Source: Alphaproteobacteria bacterium
GTDB lineage: Bacteria > Pseudomonadota > Alphaproteobacteria > Micropepsales > Micropepsaceae
DNA: 33,634 bases
Direction: 5' to 3'
NCBI GenBank assembly: GCA_025924715.1
Contig: JAICHV010000041.1
Location: forward strand, 1 to 33,634
Of the stretch, positions 15,844-24,627 are shown piece after piece. How positions within the stretch are numbered: the first letter of the stretch is position 1; each line of letters starts with the position of its first letter. Below the pieces are notes generated by a model. The model saw only the letters and a program-made list of their open reading frames with translations, was not told the DNA's origin and ran no database searches. Position numbers and translations under genes: made by a program.

Positions 15844-16164
15844 CTAGCGCTTGTTCGGGTCTGCGGGCACGAATTTTCCGACGCCGCAGATCTGCCCGGT
15901 CTGAGGTATCCTCACAATCTGCCCATCGTCGCAGACCCGGCCACCAAAGGCATTCCAGCTAAACCCATAAAATCGGATGCCGGAGCAATTTCCCTTCAGG
16001 GACGATTCCCAGACCTTGCCGTTCTTCATCTTCAAAATGAGCGTTTTTCCATCCGGGGAATCGCTATTTTGAATTTGATCGACATTGAGACAGATAGCCG
16101 CCGCCTGCGCGCTGGCAGGGGAGCAAATCAAACAAAGCGCTGCGAGTGTTTTCCAGGGTGACAT
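15844..16164 (-). CDS. Small exported protein of unknown function
   Basis: The 106-residue product has a signal peptide (MSPWKTLAALCLICSPASAQA) and a mature part with conserved-looking cysteines (ICLN, GNCSG, RVCDDG, GQICGVG). These suggest disulfides and a small beta-rich fold like DUF6491-type proteins. An AAGGA site lies seven bases before the ATG at 16164; an adjacent ATG at 16167 is possible. It lies upstream of the NHL gene on the same strand, 216 bp away, and diverges from the PQQ dehydrogenase. Confidence 0.65.
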   Translation of the reverse strand: MSPWKTLAALCLICSPASAQAAAICLNVDQIQNSDSPDGKTLILKMKNGKVWESSLKGNCSGIRFYGFSWNAFGGRVCDDGQIVRIPQTGQICGVGKFVPADPNKR

Positions 16165-16487
16165 CATCTGATCCTTCGATCTCGTTGCCCCACCTGACGA
16201 GCAAAAAGTCTAGCATGACCCGGCCGCGTCACACAACAAAATGCGCCGCAATATGACGATCCAATGACGGACTCGCGTTGGGCGGCCGTTCATATTGCAC
16301 TGCGAAAAGCGCGAGGGAGACCTGCGCGCGCCATGCGATCCTTGCGAAATCTTTACGATGCGCATTGCCGCGGATTTTTTGACTTATTGGGCGGCCGGAA
16401 TTATAGGGCGTGTCCGGCGTCAACCTCTTGGCGAACGCTGGTAAGATCAAAAAACTTGGACCACGCGATAGGGGCGGCGATACTTCC
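16165..16487. other. 323-bp divergent intergenic region upstream of the PQQ dehydrogenase
   Basis: No gene is supported here. It holds the promoter annotated at 16379-16407 and otherwise no clear repeat or RNA. The leader between the predicted transcription start near 16414 and the coding start is about 75 nt. Confidence 0.5.
16379..16407 (+). promoter_or_regulatory. Putative sigma70-type promoter for the PQQ-dehydrogenase run
   Basis: TTGACT (16379-16384) and TATAGG (16402-16407) are separated by exactly 17 bp. The implied start near 16414 rules out an upstream in-frame start codon at 16410 and supports the ATG at 16488. Confidence 0.6.
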
Positions 16488-18875
16488 ATGATGACGGGTA
16501 AAAAGCTTTTTGCGATCGTCGGCGGCGTGGCCGTCCCTCTGATGGCCTCCGTTCTTCTGGCTTTGGCCCAGCAGCAGTCCGATACCCCCAACAATCCCTT
16601 TGCCCGGGATCCCGCGGCACCTGCCGCTGGCAGGGCCCTGTTCAACGCCACCTGCGTTGCCTGTCACGGCCAGGACGCCACCGGCGGACGCGGTCCGGCG
16701 CTGAACACCGGCACCTTTACGCATGGCAACAGCGATTATGATCTTTTCCAGGTCATCAAGGGCGGCATCGCCGGAACCCAGATGCCCAATTTTTCCACTT
16801 TGCCCAGCGACGATATCTGGCGCCTGGTGACCTACATCAAAAGCCTGTCCAATGGCGCCCCCGCTGGCGGCGGCGCTGCGCCCGTGGTGGCTTCGGGCAA
16901 CGCCGCGGCCGGCGAAGCCCTGTTCTTCGGCGCCGGCAATTGCACCAATTGCCATGAAATCAATGGCCGGGGCGGCATTCTCGCCCCCGATTTGTCGGCG
17001 GAAGGCCAGCGTGCGCCGAACCTGATCCGCTCGGGCATCACCCATACCCCCGTCGGTGGGCGCGGCTTCCGCGGCCCTACCGCACGCGCGTTGAACATCG
17101 TCATGAAGGATGGCCGCAAGATCAGCGGCATCACCAGGGCAGAGGACAGCTTCACCGTCGATCTGCAGCTCAAGGACGGCACCTATGCCTTGCTGGACGC
17201 CGCCAACATCGCCTCGCGCGAGAATGCCGGCCCGACCACGCCGCCCAATACGCTGACGCCCAAACAGATCGACGATATTGCGGCGTTTCTCGCCACCCAG
17301 AAACAGCGCGACTTTTCGCAAACCGCCAAGGTTACGCCGGCACCGGTCCTTCCCTATGAGCGCATCCTCAAGCCTGAGGCGAAGAACTGGCCGACCTATT
17401 GGGGCGATTACCACGGGCACCATTTCTCCGCGCTGACTCAGATCAACAAGCAGAACGTGTCCAAGGTGGCGGCGCGGTGGGCTGCCCCTCTGCTGGGCGA
17501 ATCCATCCTGGAAGGCACGCCGCTGGTGGTCGACGGCATCATGTATGCCTCGGGCTCGCCGGGCGAAGTCTATGCCCTGGACGCCAAAAGCGGCATGATC
17601 CTGTGGACCTTCAAGCGCAAGCAGGACATCAAGAATCCCTACCAGATCAATCCGTTCAATCGTGGCGTGGCCGTGCTGGACGGCCGGGTCTTTGTCGGCA
17701 CGCTCGATGACAATCTGATCGCGCTGGACGCGCATACGGGCCGCGAGTTGTGGGAAAAGCGCGTCGCCGACACCATGCTGGGCTACACCCTCACGGGTGC
17801 GCCGCTGGCGATCAAGGACAAGATCATTGTCGGTGTCGCCACGGGCGAGGCCGGCATCCGCGGCTGGATCCAGGCCTTCGATCCGGCCAACGGCAATTCT
17901 TTGTGGCGTTTCGACACCGTGCCGGCGCCGGGCGAAAAGGGCAATGAGACCTGGGCCGGCGACAGCTGGAAATATGGCGGCGTAGGCGTTTGGCTCACCG
18001 CCAATTACGATGCGGAGACCAACTCCATCATCGTCGGCACCGGCCAGCCTGTGCCCGACTACAACGCAGATCTGCGCAAGGGCGATAATCTCTTCAGCGA
18101 TTGCGTGATCTCGCTCGACGCCGATACCGGCAAGCTGAAATGGTACTATCAGGATACCCCCAACGATCCGCATGACTGGGATTCGGTGCAGGACATCGTG
18201 CTGGCCGATCAGGTGATCGATGGCAAGATGCGCAAGCTTGTTCTGCATGCCGACCGCAACGGGTTTTTCTATGTTCTGGATCGCACCAACGGCAAATTCA
18301 TTTTCGCCAAGCCGTTTGTGCGTCAAACCTGGAATTTGGGCTTCGATGCCAATGGCAAGCCGATCGTCGACCCGAAATCCTTCGCCACGCCGCAGGGTCA
18401 GGTCGTGTTCCCGGCCGTCGGCGGCACCAATTTCCAGGCGCCGTCTTATGATGCCAAAACCAAGATCTTCTATCTGGAATATGGCGACTCGCAGGGCTTC
18501 GCGGTCAGCGCGCCCGCGGTGAACGAGCCGGGCAAGGAATATCTGGGCCGGGGGACAGGCACCCCTCCGCCGGGTCCGCCCGCCCAGCAAGGCGTCGCGG
18601 CAATCGATACGACCACCGGCAAGGTGCTGTGGAAATTTCCGCTCACCCAGGGGTCTTTGCAGGCTGGTGTCGTCGCAACCGCTGGCGGCGTGGTGTTCGC
18701 ATCGAGCAGCGAAGGCCGCTTCATCGCCCTGGACGGAAAAACCGGCAAGCCGCTTTGGAACTTCCGGACCGGCCAGCGTATCTCGGCCTCGCCGATCAGC
18801 TATTCGGTGGATGGCGTGCAATATGTTGCCGTGGCCTCGGCCAACACCATCTTCAGTTTTGCACTGCCCAAATAG
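16488..18875 (+). CDS. Di-cytochrome c / PQQ-dependent dehydrogenase fusion
   Basis: The product is about 795 residues, exported through a signal peptide (MMTGKKLFAIVGGVAVPLMA). Domain order is unusual. Cytochrome c domain 1 has CVACH at 56-60 and a likely Met ligand in TQMPNF. A second heme domain has CTNCH at 152-156. An eight-bladed quinoprotein propeller runs from about residue 300 to the end. Family residues seen are GEAGIRGW (E454, metal ligand) and the catalytic Asp in SLDADTG (D544) with an Asp two residues later (D546). The position equivalent to the usual Asn of TGN is Gln (TGQ, Q520). The expected role is oxidation of an alcohol or sugar in the periplasm with electrons passed to the fused cytochromes. 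The substrate is unknown. Downstream neighbours are a periplasmic aldose epimerase, an exported hydrolase and a TonB receptor, on the same strand. Confidence 0.85.
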   Translation: MMTGKKLFAIVGGVAVPLMASVLLALAQQQSDTPNNPFARDPAAPAAGRALFNATCVACHGQDATGGRGPALNTGTFTHGNSDYDLFQVIKGGIAGTQMPNFSTLPSDDIWRLVTYIKSLSNGAPAGGGAAPVVASGNAAAGEALFFGAGNCTNCHEINGRGGILAPDLSAEGQRAPNLIRSGITHTPVGGRGFRGPTARALNIVMKDGRKISGITRAEDSFTVDLQLKDGTYALLDAANIASRENAGPTTPPNTLTPKQIDDIAAFLATQKQRDFSQTAKVTPAPVLPYERILKPEAKNWPTYWGDYHGHHFSALTQINKQNVSKVAARWAAPLLGESILEGTPLVVDGIMYASGSPGEVYALDAKSGMILWTFKRKQDIKNPYQINPFNRGVAVLDGRVFVGTLDDNLIALDAHTGRELWEKRVADTMLGYTLTGAPLAIKDKIIVGVATGEAGIRGWIQAFDPANGNSLWRFDTVPAPGEKGNETWAGDSWKYGGVGVWLTANYDAETNSIIVGTGQPVPDYNADLRKGDNLFSDCVISLDADTGKLKWYYQDTPNDPHDWDSVQDIVLADQVIDGKMRKLVLHADRNGFFYVLDRTNGKFIFAKPFVRQTWNLGFDANGKPIVDPKSFATPQGQVVFPAVGGTNFQAPSYDAKTKIFYLEYGDSQGFAVSAPAVNEPGKEYLGRGTGTPPPGPPAQQGVAAIDTTTGKVLWKFPLTQGSLQAGVVATAGGVVFASSSEGRFIALDGKTGKPLWNFRTGQRISASPISYSVDGVQYVAVASANTIFSFALPK

Positions 18876-18939
18876 AAGACGGCTGGCTTCTGATACGGAC
18901 GGAATTTTGACCGGTTAAACAAAGATGCGGTGGTATTCG

Positions 18940-18964
18940 AGGCGGCGCCGTGTCGGCGCCGCCT
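18940..18964 (+). terminator. GC-rich hairpin between PQQ dehydrogenase and epimerase genes
   Basis: A perfect 11-bp stem, AGGCGGCGCCG with CGGCGCCGCCT, has a 3-nt loop and no T-run. It could stabilise the upstream mRNA end or partially terminate. It does not exclude co-transcription with the epimerase gene that starts 33 bp later. Confidence 0.4.
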
Positions 18965-18996
18965 TCCGGGTCCGCCGGTCTTATTGAGGACGCACC

Positions 18997-20118
18997 ATGA
19001 AAAGCCACTTGATTCTCGCCGCCGTTCTGTTGGCCGGCGCAACTGCCTCGGCCTCCGCCGCCAACATCACCAGCGAAATGTGGGGAAACACCCAGAAAGG
19101 CGAAGAGGTGGATTTGTTCACCTTGCACGGCGCCGGCGGCATCGAAGCCAAGATCAGCAATTATGGCGGCGTGCTCGTCAGCCTGAATGTCCCCGACCGC
19201 GACGGGAAAAACGGCGATATCGTCCTGGGCTATGACAATTTCGCCGCCTATGAGAAGGGCGGTTTCTATGGCGCGCTGATCGGCCGTTTCGCCAATCGCA
19301 TCAACAACGCTTCCTTCCCCTTGGAAGGCAAGACGGTAAAGCTGGACCACCGCGAAAACAGCCTGGTGGTCCTGCATTCGGGGGCGGCGGGCTTCAACAA
19401 GCGGGTGTGGACGGCGAAAATGCATGATGGCCCCGAGCCGAGCCTGGAGCTGACATTGCTGGATCCGGACGGCAGCGGCGGCATGCCCGGTAACGTGACC
19501 GCGACGGTCACCTATACGCTCACCAAGGACAAGGAACTCAAAATCGATTACCGCGCCACCACCGACCAGCCGACGGTGGTCAATCTCACCAACCATTCCT
19601 ATTTCGCGCTTGGCGGTGAAGGCAGCGGCGCGGTGGACGACCAGATGCTGCAATTGTTCGCCGATCAATATACCCCGTCGGACGACAAGCTGATCCCGAC
19701 CGGCCAGATCGCGCCGGTCAAAGGCACCAAGATCGATTTCACGTCGCCCAAGCGGGTTGGCGACGTGCTGAATTCCGATTTCCCGGAAATCGTGGCGCAT
19801 CGCGGCATGGACATCAATTTCGTGGTCCGCGGCGAGCCCGGAAAGCTGCGGCCGGCGGCACGGCTCGAGGACCCCAAGTCCGGCCGGGTGATGGAGGTGC
19901 TCACCACCCAGCCCGGCGTGCAGATCTTCAGCGACAACAAGGGCGCCCAGCCCAGCATCGGCAAAGGGGGCAAGCCTTATGTCAACCACTCCGCCCTGAC
20001 CTTCGAGACCCAGCATTTTCCGGATTCGCCGAACCAGCCGGGATTTCCTTCGACGGAGATAACCCCGACACGGCCCTTGCATGAGGTGGCCGTTTATCGT
20101 TTTTCTGTACGCAAATAG
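18997..20118 (+). CDS. galM: Periplasmic aldose 1-epimerase (mutarotase)
   Basis: The 373-residue protein interconverts alpha and beta anomers of aldoses. It has a signal peptide (MKSHLILAAVLLAGATASASA), which cytoplasmic GalM lacks, so it acts in the periplasm. Family motifs are present: IGRFANRI, a first active-site His in VVLHSGAAGFNKRVW, the catalytic His in NLTNHSYFAL, and the catalytic Glu in LTFETQHFPDSPNQPGFPS. A GAGGA site precedes the ATG. Its position directly after a PQQ dehydrogenase suggests that it supplies the preferred anomer to a periplasmic aldose oxidation, but this is inference. The gene name reflects family only. Confidence 0.88.
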   Translation: MKSHLILAAVLLAGATASASAANITSEMWGNTQKGEEVDLFTLHGAGGIEAKISNYGGVLVSLNVPDRDGKNGDIVLGYDNFAAYEKGGFYGALIGRFANRINNASFPLEGKTVKLDHRENSLVVLHSGAAGFNKRVWTAKMHDGPEPSLELTLLDPDGSGGMPGNVTATVTYTLTKDKELKIDYRATTDQPTVVNLTNHSYFALGGEGSGAVDDQMLQLFADQYTPSDDKLIPTGQIAPVKGTKIDFTSPKRVGDVLNSDFPEIVAHRGMDINFVVRGEPGKLRPAARLEDPKSGRVMEVLTTQPGVQIFSDNKGAQPSIGKGGKPYVNHSALTFETQHFPDSPNQPGFPSTEITPTRPLHEVAVYRFSVRK

Positions 20119-20163
20119 AAACACATCGCTTCGCCGACGCGCGGGCTTGAAAGGGAGAATGGC

Positions 20164-21321
20164 ATGAACCGGAAGATCTTGATTGCTTTGTTGGCGGGCG
20201 CCGCCATGGCCGCGCCGGCAATGGCGCGGGCGGACGATGCCTTGCAAATGGTCTCGATCGACGTCGAAGGCGGCGGCGGCACGCTGTTCGTCACCCCGCA
20301 CGGCAAATCGGTCCTGATCGACACAGGCAATCCGGAACGCGGCGATCACCCCAACTCCGAAAACATCGCCAAGGCCGCCAAACAGCTTGGCATAACCAAG
20401 ATCGATTATCTGATCATCACCCATTATCACGTCGATCATCTGGGCGGGCTGGAAGGGCTGCTCAAGCGCATACCGATCGGCACCTTCATCGATCACGGCG
20501 AAAATCGCGAGGTCCCCGGCACGCAAGGCCCCGGCGGCATGATCGGTCCGGACTGGCGCACGGTCGGCGCCGATGGCAAGCCCTCGCCGGGACGCAATGG
20601 ACAGATCCCGCCCGCGCCCACCGAGATTCCGCCGCCCAATTCCACCGCCGGACTCTATGCCCATTACATCAAGATGATCGCGGGCCGTCCGCACCGGGTG
20701 GTGAAACCGGGCGATCACCTGTCGGTCGATGGCATGAACATTCTGTTCGTCGCGGCCGACGCCAAAATGATTCCCAAGCCTTTGCCGGGCGCCGGCGAGA
20801 AAGTCGCCGACTGCGCCACGATGCCGGGCATGGTTTCCAATGGCGGCGAAGAAAATACGCGGTCCGTGGCCTCGCTCATTTCCTATGGCAAGGTGAAGAT
20901 CGCGGCCTTTGGCGATCTGACCTGGGACCGCGAAAAGGACCTGTTCTGCCCCGTGAACAAGGTTGGAAAGGTCGATGTCTTACTCGCCAGCCATCACGGC
21001 ACCCAATGGTCGGGCAGCCCCGCCATGCTGAACTCGCTGCAGCCCATCGTCACCATCATGGGCAACAGCTCCGGCAAGGGCGACGATCCGGAACGGGCCA
21101 AGACCATCCAGGCCAACCCGCGCTTCCAGGCCCTCTGGCGTCTGCATGCCGGACGCGGCAAGGCCGAGATCGACGGCGATCCCAATATGATCGCCAATGC
21201 CGATCTCGATCCGGCCAAGGACGAGCGTTACAACTTGCGCTTGCGCATCCGGCCGAATGGCGAGATTACCGTCATCAACGAGCGCAACGGCTACAACAAG
21301 ACCTACCACGCCGCCCGTTAA
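20164..21321 (+). CDS. Exported metallo-beta-lactamase-fold hydrolase (ComEC-C-like)
   Basis: The 385-residue product has a signal peptide (MNRKILIALLAGAAMAAPAMA). The MBL metal motif is ITHYHVDHLGG (H-x-H-x-DH). Downstream ligands include the Asp of AFGDLTWD and the His in LLASHHGTQWS, a pattern resembling the ComEC C-terminal/competence-type MBL family. GGGAGA lies just upstream of the ATG. It follows the mutarotase by 45 bp on the same strand and is probably in the same transcript. In this context a lactonase or esterase acting on the oxidised product is possible; family members also cleave phosphodiesters, so the activity is open. Confidence 0.82.
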   Translation: MNRKILIALLAGAAMAAPAMARADDALQMVSIDVEGGGGTLFVTPHGKSVLIDTGNPERGDHPNSENIAKAAKQLGITKIDYLIITHYHVDHLGGLEGLLKRIPIGTFIDHGENREVPGTQGPGGMIGPDWRTVGADGKPSPGRNGQIPPAPTEIPPPNSTAGLYAHYIKMIAGRPHRVVKPGDHLSVDGMNILFVAADAKMIPKPLPGAGEKVADCATMPGMVSNGGEENTRSVASLISYGKVKIAAFGDLTWDREKDLFCPVNKVGKVDVLLASHHGTQWSGSPAMLNSLQPIVTIMGNSSGKGDDPERAKTIQANPRFQALWRLHAGRGKAEIDGDPNMIANADLDPAKDERYNLRLRIRPNGEITVINERNGYNKTYHAAR

Positions 21322-21385
21322 GCGGCTGTAACGCTGTTGCAAATCTGAAACAGCGCGGCAAGTAACGCATTACAGGTTGGTAATT

Positions 21386-21402
21386 TATCCACGTGGTGGA
21401 TA
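21386..21402. promoter_or_regulatory. 17-bp inverted repeat upstream of the TonB receptor
   Basis: The site is TATCCAC-GTG-GTGGATA, with perfect 7-bp arms, about 80 bp upstream of the receptor start codon. The size and spacing suit a dimeric repressor such as IclR or LacI type. The regulator is unidentified. A second, looser repeat (CGCTGTT/AACAGCG, 21332-21355) lies just upstream. Confidence 0.5.
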
Positions 21403-21482
21403 GGTTAAGTTCCGCTGTATTCGAAAAGCTTTCTAAACATCACGCCCCCACAACCAAGGGGGGTACACCAGGGGAAGTGCAA

Positions 21483-24431
21483 ATGAAAAAATCTCTGTTT
21501 ATCGGCTGCAGCTTGTCGGCACTGGCGCTGGCGATCGGAAGCGCTTCGGCCCAGACGCAAACCGCGGTCGAAACCGTGACCGTCACCGGCGTCATCGGCT
21601 CGGTCCAAGGCGCGCTGAACATCAAGCAGAATTCCGGCCAGATGGTGGACGCCATCGTCGCCGAAGATATCGGCAAGCTGCCCGACACCACCGTTGTGGA
21701 ATCGCTGCAGCACGTCACCGGTATCGCCATCCTGCGCACCAACAATGAGCCCAGCACCGTTCTGATCCGCGGCTTGCCGGATATTCAGACCCTGGTGAAC
21801 GGGCGTGAAATTTTCACGTCCACCGGCCGCGCCTTGTCGCTGCCCGACATTCCATCCGAACTTCTGGCGAGCGTCAGCGTCGAGAAAACCTCCACCTCGA
21901 CCGACCTCGAAGGCGGCATCGCCGGCGTCATCGATGTGCGCTTGCATCGTCCCTTCGACTTCAAGGGCGAGGAAATCGCCGCCTCCGGTCAGCTCGTGAC
22001 GGAATCGCTGGCCAAGCATATCGATCCCAATGTCAGCTTCCTGGCGACCGATCGCTGGAACACCGATATCGGCGAAGTCGGTCTGTTGCTGGACGTGGCC
22101 TATAAGGACACCCACACCCGTTCCGACCAGATGAACAACCAGAGCCCGTATTTCAACGCTCTGCTCGGGCCGGGCATTCCCAATGTGGGCCCGGGCCCCC
22201 TGCCGCTCTGCACGCGTACCAGCCCCCCTTGCACCGCGCCCGAACCCTCGGGCGGCGCGGTTGCCACCAACGCGGCCGGCTATAGCGGCGGCGTACTCAA
22301 CGGCAACGGTCTGCCCGCGACCGGCGGCTATGCCGCGGACACGCTCAACACCACACTTTACGAGAGCCTGGGTCATATCGAGCGCGCCTCTCTGGTGCTT
22401 TCGTCCCAGTGGAAGCCGACCGCCGGCGTGCAGGTCTATGCCGAAGGTTTCTACACCCGCCAGCGCTCCGTGCAGCCGGTGATGGTCGACGTGGTTCTGA
22501 ATTACGTCTGCCCCGATACGGCCAAGACCTCGGTCTATCCCGGCACCAACATCGTCTCCCAGTCGGTCTCGGGCTGCTTCAGCTTGACCTCGATGCAGGA
22601 CCGGCACACCAACGAAGACACGTTCCAATTCGCCTCCGGCGTGGACTGGGCCGTCAACAGCAATTTCGAGGTCACCAGCGAAATCGACGTGACGGCCTCC
22701 AAGGCGATCACCCAGGCCATCATCCTGGACGACACCTACAATCTGCCGGCGGATGGTTTGACCATCACCAACAATTATCAGGGCACCGGCGCGCATTATG
22801 TCACGCAGGCAGGCAGTCCGCAGTTCGGGGCCTCCGGCCAGTTCGTCGATCAGCTCTTCGACAACAGGACGACCTCGAAAGGCTCGGAATGGGATTGGCG
22901 GGTCGACGGCACCTATAACTTCTCCCCGGACTCTTTCATCAAGGACTTCGTCCTCGGCTACCGCATGACCTCTCGCGGCGCCAACAACCAGGGTTGGAAC
23001 ATCGGCTCGCTGAACTGCGTCACCAACAGCACCCCGACTTCGTTCTACAACGCCTTCATTCTGGCGGCGCAGAACAGCCCGGCTTGCGGTGCACCCAACG
23101 GCTATGATTATGCCGGCAGCGGTCAAGCCGTTCTGAACCCTGGCGCCAAGGTACCCGTATCGGTCCAGGACAAGGCGCTCCTGTTCACGCATATCGGCGG
23201 CCTTTCCCTGGCCGCGCTGGCCCCCAACAATGTGGCTGCCCAAGACACCAGCGGTTTGTGGTTCGGCGGCAAGTTCGGCATGACCGGCTGGACCAACATG
23301 TCTCCGGATTGGGGCTGGCAGAATATGCCGGCGCTGCGGACCGCGTTCGGCTATGCCAATGTTCCGGCCTTCGGCCAGATCGCCGCCGGCAATTACACGG
23401 TCAGCGGTCCGCCCAACAATCCGGGCGTATTGTTCATCGTGCTGGAAACCAGCAAGTCGGCCTATTTCAAGACCGACTACGGCTTCAATGTGCTGGGCTT
23501 CCCGGTGGACGGCAATCTGGGCGCCCGTTTTACCGACTACACGCTGACCGAGCAGTCCAACAACACGGTCATCCAGAACAATGCCGTGACGTTCAATCCG
23601 ACGGTGGCGACGCATGAAACCTCGGTCTTCCTGCCGAGCTGGAATGCCAAGGTCACCTTGGATGATGGTCTGTTCGTGCGCTTCGCCGCCAGCGAGACGG
23701 CGACAAGGCCGACCTTCTCGCAGTTGAACCCCGCCACCAATTACAATGTCGGCGGTACCACGCTGCAGAACTCGGCCAACAGCGGCAACCCGAACCTGGC
23801 GGCCGTAAAGTCGATCAATCTCGACACCGACGTGGAATATTACTGGGGTAAGGCCAACCACATTTCGGTTGCCGGCTTCCACCGTTACGTCGAGGGTTAC
23901 ATCCAGAACCAGACCTCGCAAGTCACTCTCAGCGGTCTTGTTTATAACTTCACCCAGCCGGTGAACTTCCAGAACGCCTATATTGACGGCGCGGAAGCCG
24001 GGTACTCGCAGTTCCTCGATTTCCTGCCGGATTTCTGGAGCGGCTTCGGCTGGGACGTCAACGCCACCTATATCAGCGGCATATTCAACAACATCTCCAA
24101 ATGGCACTACAACATTGCCGGGATCTACGAATATGAAGGCTTCTCGGCCCGCGTCTCTTATACCTGGAGCAGCTCCTACAAGATCAATCCGCAGTTGACC
24201 TCCGGTCTGCAGCCCAACACCGAATGGGGTGCGCCGCGCGGCAATCTGGATGCGTCCATCAATTACAAATGGAACGATCAGCTGACATTGACCTTGGATG
24301 CCACCAACCTGAATGACGGCAAGTACAAGGCCTATGACGGTGCCAATGGCGCGATCGGGCTCCAGTACTACAACATGAACTATCAGCGGTTCGACAAGAC
24401 CATCTCGCTGGGCCTGCGCTACAGAATGTAA
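21483..24431 (+). CDS. TonB-dependent outer-membrane receptor
   Basis: The 982-residue protein has a signal peptide (MKKSLFIGCSLSALALAIGS, cleavage near ASAQ) and a TonB box-like ETVTVTG. The plug domain shows IVAEDIGKLPDTTVVESLQH, VLIRGLPD and SVEKTSTSTDLEGGIAG, the signature of the Caulobacter/Xanthomonas large TBDR group. That group imports sugars, plant compounds and other substrates. The remainder is a beta-barrel with alternating aromatic strands. The C-terminus is LGLRYRM, ending in Met rather than the usual aromatic residue. The ATG at 21483 follows GGGGAAG and gives the clean signal peptide. Neighbours (PQQ dehydrogenase, epimerase, hydrolase, regulators) point to carbon-source uptake rather than iron. 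Confidence 0.93.
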   Translation: MKKSLFIGCSLSALALAIGSASAQTQTAVETVTVTGVIGSVQGALNIKQNSGQMVDAIVAEDIGKLPDTTVVESLQHVTGIAILRTNNEPSTVLIRGLPDIQTLVNGREIFTSTGRALSLPDIPSELLASVSVEKTSTSTDLEGGIAGVIDVRLHRPFDFKGEEIAASGQLVTESLAKHIDPNVSFLATDRWNTDIGEVGLLLDVAYKDTHTRSDQMNNQSPYFNALLGPGIPNVGPGPLPLCTRTSPPCTAPEPSGGAVATNAAGYSGGVLNGNGLPATGGYAADTLNTTLYESLGHIERASLVLSSQWKPTAGVQVYAEGFYTRQRSVQPVMVDVVLNYVCPDTAKTSVYPGTNIVSQSVSGCFSLTSMQDRHTNEDTFQFASGVDWAVNSNFEVTSEIDVTASKAITQAIILDDTYNLPADGLTITNNYQGTGAHYVTQAGSPQFGASGQFVDQLFDNRTTSKGSEWDWRVDGTYNFSPDSFIKDFVLGYRMTSRGANNQGWNIGSLNCVTNSTPTSFYNAFILAAQNSPACGAPNGYDYAGSGQAVLNPGAKVPVSVQDKALLFTHIGGLSLAALAPNNVAAQDTSGLWFGGKFGMTGWTNMSPDWGWQNMPALRTAFGYANVPAFGQIAAGNYTVSGPPNNPGVLFIVLETSKSAYFKTDYGFNVLGFPVDGNLGARFTDYTLTEQSNNTVIQNNAVTFNPTVATHETSVFLPSWNAKVTLDDGLFVRFAASETATRPTFSQLNPATNYNVGGTTLQNSANSGNPNLAAVKSINLDTDVEYYWGKANHISVAGFHRYVEGYIQNQTSQVTLSGLVYNFTQPVNFQNAYIDGAEAGYSQFLDFLPDFWSGFGWDVNATYISGIFNNISKWHYNIAGIYEYEGFSARVSYTWSSSYKINPQLTSGLQPNTEWGAPRGNLDASINYKWNDQLTLTLDATNLNDGKYKAYDGANGAIGLQYYNMNYQRFDKTISLGLRYRM

Positions 24432-24458
24432 TCGGGTTTCCCAAAACCCACTTGGAAG

Positions 24459-24495
24459 TGGCGGCCAATCCGCAAGGATTGGCCGCCATTTTTTT
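24459..24495 (+). terminator. Intrinsic terminator of the TonB receptor gene
   Basis: A perfect 13-bp stem, TGGCGGCCAATCC with GGATTGGCCGCCA, closes a GCAA tetraloop and is followed by seven T residues. It starts 27 bp after the stop codon. Confidence 0.92.
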
Positions 24496-24575
24496 GGTCC
24501 CGCAGGAAGGGCGGTAGGGCATTTAGGCCTCAATATCCGGTGCGCCTGTGATACGCTGCTTGATAAGACGCAATG

Positions 24576-24609
24576 CATTCCCCCGGCGGCGACCATAAAA
24601 AGGGGAATG
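24576..24609. promoter_or_regulatory. Inverted repeat just upstream of the first iclR gene
   Basis: Arms CATTCCCC (24576-24583) and GGGGAATG (24602-24609) are perfect complements separated by 18 bp. They lie immediately before the coding start at 24628, where IclR-type autorepressors commonly bind. Confidence 0.35.
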
Positions 24610-24627
24610 GTGGCCAGGGAACGACAA

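Noticed and set aside
16401..18821. 806-codon open frame antisense to the PQQ dehydrogenase
   Set aside because: Composition shadow: no motifs, no ribosome-binding site, and the plus strand encodes clear heme and PQQ motifs.
18853..20718. 621-codon minus-strand frame over the epimerase gene
   Set aside because: Shadow of a strongly supported aldose epimerase gene.
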